NCBI GenBank assembly: GCA_902806575.1
Contig: CADCXD010000002.1
Location: 2,542,001 to 2,606,000 of the forward strand
Reading direction: 5' to 3'
DNA: 64,000 bases
From: Jackrogersella multiformis
Taxonomy: Eukaryota; Ascomycota; Sordariomycetes; Xylariales; Hypoxylaceae
A program made the translations under genes and the position numbers. Positions 56,881 through 64,000 of this stretch are shown here, piece after piece; position 1 is the first letter of the stretch; the number at the start of each line of letters is the position of its first letter. The notes under the pieces were generated by a model. It was not told where the DNA came from. It saw only the letters and a list, made by a program, of their open reading frames with translations, and made no database searches.

Positions 56881-59800
56881 TTATCGTCTGCGAGAAGGCG
56901 CCTTGCGCTTCTTCGCCTTCGCAGTGCTCTTCTTCGTAGGGCTAGCGGTACTAACAGCAGGTTCCGCAGTCTCGGTGGTGTTCGCCGGTGACGCTGTGAT
57001 GCTATCTTCGTTAATCTCGACGCCGAGTCCCTTAAGCTCATCCTCGTCAATCTCGGTAAGCTCCTCGCTAAGGCTACGAACGGCGTCTCTACCTTGCCAC
57101 TGCTCTTGAGTCGCCGAAGTACCTTCAGGTTCGAAATCCTGTAAATACCAGACGACGCCGCCATCGGTAAGCGGGTCGGCCGGCTGGTGTCCCAAGCTAC
57201 CGTTCGATTGAGGAGGGGTAGGAGGGGCAGGATGCAGTGAAGGTGCTGCGCCTACGTAGCCATTCGTTGCCGGCGGCGTGTCTATCGCCTGCACACCATC
57301 GGTTGATATGGCTTCCGGTTTGCTCTCAACCATTGGTCCCTCCAGGTTGGATATGGCATTATTGGTAGACTCAACACCTTCCATCTCATCACCGTCGACC
57401 CCGGACGTGTTAACCTCGATATTACCACTACTGCTAGCAATCCCATACTGGGTACCGGTTCCGACCATAGGAACATCGTCCGAGGCATCGCCCGTAGCAG
57501 CAGAACCGTCGGCTTGGCCGCCAACAGTAATCTCTGCAGCTGACGAGTCGACCATGATGACATCCTGGCTTCGCTCGAATTCGGCGTTGCCTTGGTTAAG
57601 AACTTGCTGTCGTAGTTCGAGGCTAGCTTCCATCATGGACTCCAATTCCTGTCTCATGGCCTCGAAAGGCTTGTGGGCAGACTCGGACTCGAGACGCAAC
57701 GCTGTCTCCAGCTGTGGCTGTACTGATTTGAGTATTCTTTTACCAAGCTTCTTCCGATCTCGATAATCGGAAAAGTCAGACTTGGATGGAGTTGGTGCGA
57801 CAAGGCTGGATTTGCGTTGTGATTCAAGTTGTGGCTTGGGCTCAGTGTTGATCCCAATATTGATTACATCACAGAAATCGTGAGTAAAGGCGAGAGTTGT
57901 GGTGTAAAATCGTTCATCGATTCTGTTCGATAGCTTCAGTAGCCCATCGTGGAAGAGATTCTTATCTAGCCTGGTGATGTAATTAGCGTCACGTCATGAA
58001 AACTATTACTGGCTACCTGTTGACTTACGTAATGGCCTTTTCCACGATAGGGGGGAGCATCTTATGAATAGGAAAGTAACACGTATCGACGAATTCTTGT
58101 TCCATCTCTGCAGCCTCGAGCTTGTTTTGCTCTCTTTGCACTATTGTCTCCGACAGGACCTTGAGCTGCTCTAGATCCTCGATGAGCGACTGAGCAAACT
58201 CAATCCTTCTTGACAGGCGAGCCTTGCCGGAGGGACCCATAGCCGCGAAATTGCGTCGGGTGAGCTCCATAGAGGAAAATGACTCCATCTGCAACTGCAG
58301 GCGCTTGAGAAGCGCAGCACCGCGACGCATTTCGCGCTTTAATGTCCAGTAGCGACACGCGTCACTCACAAACTCCTTGCGCTTAAGGAAATTAAAACGC
58401 TGTAAAGAGGCTTCGACAATCTCGAAAACGGCTTGTGGTATTACAGGAGCTCCGGACGGCAGCTTCCATATTGACTTTCCTGGCTGTCCTTTCTTGTCCC
58501 CGAGGACGGCAGAGAGCTTAGCTCCGGTCATTTGAGATTCGTCGGGAGGATGCTCAGTTATCGCATTCCGGTGCGACGCTGCAAGAGTCATGGCTTTAGC
58601 CTGGCTATTGGCCCACATGCGATCTTTCATTGTTTTCTTGTAGAACTTCTTGGCTCTCTTCGTAGCTCGCACCACGTCATTCTCCATCGCGTACTCGGAA
58701 GGGCAGTGCTTATCGCAAAGTGCTTTGAGGTTTGTGCTCCCATCAAGGACGTCCAAGGCGCCTGAACTGTTCTTCATTTTCAAAAACAGGCGAGCGCGGC
58801 GGGCACAAGTCACATGGAAGGCCTGATAACATGCCTTGTTACCGCACTGTATGCAGGCACCCATCTGCTGGTTGCAGATGTAGCAGGTTAACTTCCAGCG
58901 GCTCTTTGGGACCTTATCCACATCCATGACGGGTTCCATAAAGGTGTGGTTTCCCAGTGTCACCTCCGGAATCCACATGGCGCAGAGCAGATGTGCCCAT
59001 TTCGAAGAGTTCGTCTGTTTGAAAGCGCCATCCGAGTTGGGGCAGAAAATACAAGTCTGGATCTTGTTAGCACGGGGTCTCGAGCAGAGCGGGACTAGGG
59101 GAACTGACCGGGATACCACGGCCAATAAGCTGGCATTTTCGACATAGCCATTGGCCCTCCGGAATAAATGGAACACCATAACACTCCTGGTGGACCGCAA
59201 GATCGCATCCGTCACAAAAAACAATTGCGTTTGTGTTCTCGCAATCCCCATCATCGCAGATCGCGCATTTACTATCCTGCTCTTCGCCCGCTTGCGGCTC
59301 TCCATTAACAGCCGCAGCAGAGCTAGATCGAGGCCTGTGAGTCTGCGGCGGCTTTGGATTAGGTTTGGGGATTCGCTTCTCTAAAGCGTGCCATTCCTTT
59401 TCGATCTTGGTGATGGTGATCTCGAAAACTTCCCGAGTAACTGGGTTCCAGCCCTGCGACTTTCTATGTGCATTGTATGATTCCAACCACATATCATCTT
59501 GCTCGTCCATGTCATATTCGACACGACCTAAGACGTTAGTCGTCTGAGGTGCCGATTCTCCGTCAACCTTAGCAACAGCAGCTTGCTCTGCTTCGTCTTC
59601 CATGTTGGCATCGCTCGCCTTGATTAGTTTTCTATCTGGCCGGATGAAGTTGTCGCTCTCTTGATATCCGACGTTCATCATTGCCTTCTCAACGTATCGA
59701 GCTTGACCGAATGTCTTGCTCTCAAAAAGCAATATGCGGTCTGTTTTACGATACGAAGGTTGTTTCAAATCCAGCTTCTCCTTGGTATTTTGGCCGTGTA

Positions 59801-60557
59801 TAGGGAGTGGGGTGGGCGTATTTGGTGCCGCTTGCTGATCCCCACGTGTAGCGTATAGGGACTCTCCTCGTGGTAATCGGCCACCGCGTCTTCGAGATGG
59901 AGTGGTAGAGAGTGCACCAGGAGTTACAGGGATGTTCGCCGTGGCATTGGGCGCATTCAAGAAGGAAATAGATGCGGCATTTGGGTCTTTTGACGGACTA
60001 CCGTCATCATTCTTATCCACACCAGCGATTTTTGCCGGGGTTTGAATTTCCGGCATCGGTTTTGCAGTTCCGTCGACATCTTCGGCATGAAACATCATAA
60101 AGGTGCCGTCTATGTCGAGATTCGGATGAAATTCCTCCCAGCCGCGTTCTTCTCGAGGTTTATATCCTTCACTCTGCACGACGGCAGCGACGGCAGCTGC
60201 GGAACTAATCTGCATATCATCGTCTGGCTCAACTCGGGTCGCAGTACGGGTTCGTGTGCTGCGTTCGCGTCTTGGGAAGATGGCGGGGGATGCCGCACCG
60301 TTTTGCGAACTGTGTCGCGCTCTCGACCGGCCGGTAGTCGCGACAGTTGGATTATCTTGTTCGTTGCCAACCTGGTCATTAAACCTGCTAGAACTTCCCA
60401 GACCACTAGCAGTGTATCGTCGACGCTTCGAAGGAGGCTCGATAGCAGCTACAATGCTGCCATCTCGGACGCGTCGCACAGTGTTAATAGAGCCTTTCGG
60501 TCGGCCGCGCGGGCGCGAGAGGGCGGATTGTCTGGGGGTTCTCGGGCTTGGTGCCAT
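56881..60557 (-). CDS. NTO1: NTO1-like PHD-finger subunit of the NuA3 acetyltransferase complex
   Basis: Chromatin reader that targets a Sas3-type histone H3 acetyltransferase. Exons 60557-59109, 59056-58030+1 (ending 58029) and 57970-56881, with introns of 52 and 58 nt, give 1188 residues. The start is ATG 60557 (MAPSPRTPRQ); the TTG upstream is not used. The N-terminus is basic with an AT-hook-like RPRGRPKGS. An EPL1-like region lies at about 260-410 (VEYDMDEQDDMWLESYN, EKEWHALEKRIPKP). PHD1 is at about 429-476 (CAICDDGDCENTNAIVFCDGCDLAVHQECYG order of ligands). The first intron falls between PHD1 and the zinc knuckle (CIFCPN, KWAHLLCAMWIPE), and the extended PHD2 runs CYICNQQMGACIQCGNKACYQAFHVTC. 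The acidic, Ser-rich C-terminus ends in a basic KAKKRKAPSRRR. A bromodomain is not clearly recognisable. Confidence 0.93.
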
Positions 60558-63500
60558 CGTTTCTTCGGTGCTCTGATGTAGTTTTTGAAGGGAATGAGGC
60601 AATGATAAGGTTGCCCTAATCAGCGCGTCGCAAGGAGGAGGCGAGGGGGGTTATCATGAAGCTGAAGTCGGCAAACAGGCATTTGAGAAGTATCGGGCAG
60701 ATATGGCGAATGGTTCACGACAACAGCAAGTGATTCGGCAGGGTTTTTCTTGACCAGAAGAATCGCTTAGGGAGGTCGAGGTTGAGGAGATGTGGTTGAG
60801 AAATGGCGAAAAGAAGTCAAGGACGCGCTGGTGAAGTCGGCTGGAGATGTCGGGCCTAGCCCCTAAAAGGAAAAGTTTAACGCGCCACAGTTACGTAAGC
60901 TCAAAGTAGCCCCTCCCCACCCCAGCATTCTTAGCTGCAACTACCCCAAATCTTTTAATCTTTTTAGATCAGCCACTTATATCTCGTCAATTTATTCCAC
61001 CGATATCACCCTTTGTTCAACCGAACTCCTATCTACCTGTCATGTGCTTTTTGAATATATTTATTTTGAGGGGACAAACTTATTGATATGATGACTTGAC
61101 TGATTAAAATAATAATTTGAATAAGCCAGTGACTCATACGTACCTAGGTATAAATATATTTAACTATTGTATTACTTCTATTTTTATTCGCTCTTCAATT
61201 CCAATACGTAATAGTTTGTGAAAGGGCAGAAGGAGAATTAAAGATAAAAAGGATCTGCTCCTGTTGGACAAATTAACTAGTGTATGTAGTCAGGTATTGT
61301 CTTCCTTGAGAAAGAACAACTTCCATACTGCGCACCAATCAGACACAAACACACATCCCAAAAAGGGGTGGGGTCTCACAGATTGGCTCACCAGGCCAAG
61401 GGGTAGCTTCCATTTCTAGATTTACTTGCCTAGATTCAGATTCAGCCCTACCGGGCTCTCACACCAAGTTACGGAAGTTACCAGTCATAGATACCTACCT
61501 ACCTAGGTCGCCATGTGCTAATTTACTATTTACGTTACTAATTTAGGTAGCGGGTAGCGGGTAGCAGGTAGCGCCCTTGTTTCGAATCGTCGTTCCTGTC
61601 GATCTAGAACCTTTCACCCCTAGATCAGACCAGGCCGGACCAGACCAGACCTTCCCCCTCCCCATATCCCCGGATCCAAATGCCGTCATACCGGGCCTAC
61701 ATACATGCATTCATGGTTCCTGTAGCCGCTGTGCTTAGCTTGGCCCCCTTCGCCTCCGTCATTCTAAGAAATCACACCATCCAACCAATTCAATCTACGC
61801 CCGCCTCGGCTCTGGTTTTTGCTATTCGCCTAGTGTACATGACGAGATCGCGAGATCGCAATATCTGAGTGGTTATCTAGTATCGATCTTTGGTTCACCT
61901 TGTCACCTACCGTGGTAGATTATAGCCACGGTTCAACCTGAACCAACTAACAAATGGATGCTATTTCATTAGTCTATAGAAACGATGTCATTACCTACCT
62001 AAGGTACTGATGCGCTTCCTCGAACCTCAATAGATCCGTCGACTCGGGTTCAATGCGTTGGGCAGGATATCGTCCTCGAGGGCCGCGGCTACGTTGGGCT
62101 TACGACCCACGCTGCATACTACATACGTACTCGGTCATATGAGGTCACGATGCATTTAACTTGTACTTGACCGCCAGGCACTTATTAAAATTTACTTACA
62201 TAGCTTCAAGATTCATCCTTAAGCTGAGTATATGCCGTCCAATTTTCCCCGTGCGCCGTGCAATGAGGCGAATGTTTATTTAACCCCACTGGCTACCTAG
62301 ATAGGTATATACTACTACCAGGTCTAACATGTTTTGAGAAGCCCTTATCTCTTTCGCCGATATTAGCAATAACAATATGCAACAGTAATCCTCTGCATTG
62401 GCGCAAGAGAATCTACACCCAAAAGCAACTCGGGACCTGCAGAAAAACTGCCCCCCTTACACAACTTCTGGTTTTCCTCAACTTACTTATAGACACGATG
62501 CACTAATGCGGCTCATTCACATATAACAAGGTTGTCTTCAGAGTCGTGACCTATTTCTCTGTTGTGTTGCGACTAGCTGGGCATTTCTTGGGGTTTATAT
62601 ATAGATATTTACTTACGATGGCATTGTTGACGAAATCCTGCGACAATCCCTACTGTGGAGTCCTCAAAAGTTCCCCAAAGGCCGATGGTGTTTCCGTCGA
62701 ATCAGATTGTACGTAAGACATTTGTCTTCCCCTTATTCGGCCATGGGTGTACGTAAAATGTAGTTACATCAGTAATATGCATGGTTTTACTGACTCCCGT
62801 CTGCAGAAAAGATGCCGATGCCTAAGCTCGTACGCCCGACTGACAGGACACTAACTCAAGAAGGGTTGAAGACCAAGTAATTTGACCCACGAGGGTTGGG
62901 GAACAGAAATATCCGCCATAAAGAGGCGTCAGCACCAAACTAACCTTACCAAGTTCACAGGCACCGATCGGTAAGAGACTAACGCATGGCATAAACCCAA
63001 GAGTAACGGAATGGTACGCCTAACACCTCACAACGAGAGACAAACTGACAGAGGTACTACGGATTACACTCATTCATCGCTTTATGGTTAGTTGGGAATT
63101 ATCGCCACTACCGTTAGAGGCCGGTATCCAGCGACCTACCAGTCTGCCGAAACATACTCTATCATTTTTCAGAGATGGAACTATGCACCAAACGTGTGGC
63201 CAAGGAAATTGACAGCTCACGTCTTTATTCGTGGCTCTCTGCAGCACGCTATGGTACAAGATTCACATGGTCAACCGAACACACATCGCACACAGCTCGA
63301 TGAACATATGCGTCGCTCAGCTCCCAGCTTATTATCGTAATCCCGATTTGAATTACCAGGACGGCTCGACCGAGGCTACATCTAAAGAGAGTACTGCTGT
63401 TACTCCAACTCGAAAGAGAATTGTGCGTAACAATTTACTTCCGGTCTGTTGCCCATTGGAACTCAGTGGTAATACGATGACCTCCGTTAACGCTAAGCCT

Positions 63501-64000
63501 AGAAGCTTACTGGAGAATATACGTAATAAGCAGGCTTAGTTGATACCGGAAACACTCAGAGCCTCGCCGGCAGATTCTAGGAAATGCATTGATTCTGAGG
63601 CCTCCGGCATTTTTGTTGCTCAATACTTCTTCCTCGCCTTCGCTACAATCGCTCTTGTCGTTGGCGTAATGACTAACTAAAGTCATATCCATCGAACTGC
63701 TGGATGTTGTATGTATCTCGTCCAGGCGACCCGTAAGATCTCCCTATACTGCGGAACCGCACACTTCTGTCCCCGGTAAAGCCGTACTAGGTCTACTGCA
63801 TCCAATATAGGCAAGCGTCAATTTCTCTTTCTCGTGTGTTGATCCTGGCTTGGTCCCTCCAAACCAGCGAAGCGGACGCAATCAGGTTAGCTTGTTGGAT
63901 ATCATGATATCGCGCGTTGCCTACACAGGCAGTTGGGTCTATTCACCCAAGGCCGCACGAGTAGCTCTCACTGCTTCTTCGGCGTTAAACATACTAACTA
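60558..64000. other. Gene-poor 3' end of the window
   Basis: The first few hundred bases should be the NTO1 promoter and leader. The remainder is AT-leaning, with TAGGTA motifs (61140, 61494-61508) and a GGTAGC repeat (61545-61571). Frames at 61680-61868, 63231-63539 (+) and 63692-63507 (-) are unrecognised. A possible tiny spliced gene at 62618-62825 is listed separately. Confidence 0.5.
62618..62825 (+). CDS. Possible 36-residue spliced small protein
   Basis: ATG 62618 opens MALLTKSCDNPYCGVLKSSP and continues to 62712. A consensus donor GTAAGA at 62713, a TACTGAC branch near 62787 and acceptor CTGCAG ending at 62806 would join it to a short second exon ending in TAA at 62823-62825. An alternative acceptor four bases on gives another short C-terminus. 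No family match and no signal peptide; offered only because the splice signals are good. Confidence 0.2.

Noticed and set aside
1..64000. CRISPR arrays, prophage, bacterial operons, intact transposons or viral genes
   Set aside because: No regularly spaced direct repeats, no transposase or reverse transcriptase motifs and no long terminal repeats were seen. Spliced eukaryotic genes dominate.
1..64000. 5S rRNA gene dispersed as in many fungi
   Set aside because: No segment with the expected 5S internal control region was found by eye.

Overview
The window is nuclear DNA of a filamentous ascomycete (Pezizomycotina, most likely a Sordariomycete; order not resolved). Grounds: many short introns (about 50-130 nt) with GTAAGT-like donors, CTAAC/CTGAC branch sites and CAG/TAG acceptors; CFEM proteins; a 93-residue G-gamma core of the Neurospora type; a long eIF3a in one exon; and palindromic TAGGTACCTA repeats in most gaps. 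There is no bacterial operon structure, CRISPR array or intact transposon.

Layout. 1-3286: 3' part of a PXA-domain protein (+), split by an unusually long (1.5 kb) intron. 5298-7168: HTH CENPB-type DNA-binding protein (-). 7169-13612: gene-free. 13613-15174: DRG1/RBG1 GTPase (-), seven exons. 15175-18688: AT-rich, gene-free. 18689-19691: polyprenol reductase, DFG10/SRD5A3 type (+), converging at 21 bp on an ALKBH6-type dioxygenase (-, 19713-20761). 22496-27205: large ankyrin/coiled-coil protein, Hos4/Set3C-like (+). 29454-30431: six-cysteine CFEM-like membrane protein (+). 32208-33137: divergent macro-domain protein (-). 35192-36130: classical eight-cysteine CFEM membrane protein (+). 37130-40300: eIF3a (-). 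42142-42594: G-protein gamma subunit (+). 44346-45332: SelW-like Rdx protein (+). 46522-47765: PP1 catalytic subunit (-). 47766-54110: gene-poor. 54111-54643: two tRNA-Ile(AAU) genes in inverted orientation, each with an intron. 55630-55719: intron-containing tRNA-Val(UAC) (-). 56881-60557: NTO1-like PHD-finger protein (-). 60558-64000: no recognised gene.

Most genes are single-copy housekeeping genes: translation (eIF3a, DRG1, tRNAs), signalling (G-gamma, PP1), chromatin (NTO1, Hos4-like), dolichol synthesis and membrane traffic. The accessory flavour lies in 27-37 kb, where two GC-rich single-pass membrane proteins with cysteine-rich ectodomains flank the divergent macro-domain gene. I found no convincing new multi-gene system. 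The best leads are that divergent macro protein, the mirrored tRNA-Ile pair with different introns, the 1.5 kb intron in the PXA gene, uORFs before two regulatory genes, and AT-rich blocks that may be RIP-decayed repeats. All exon borders were deduced by eye from reading frame, splice consensus and family conservation; none is backed by transcript data.
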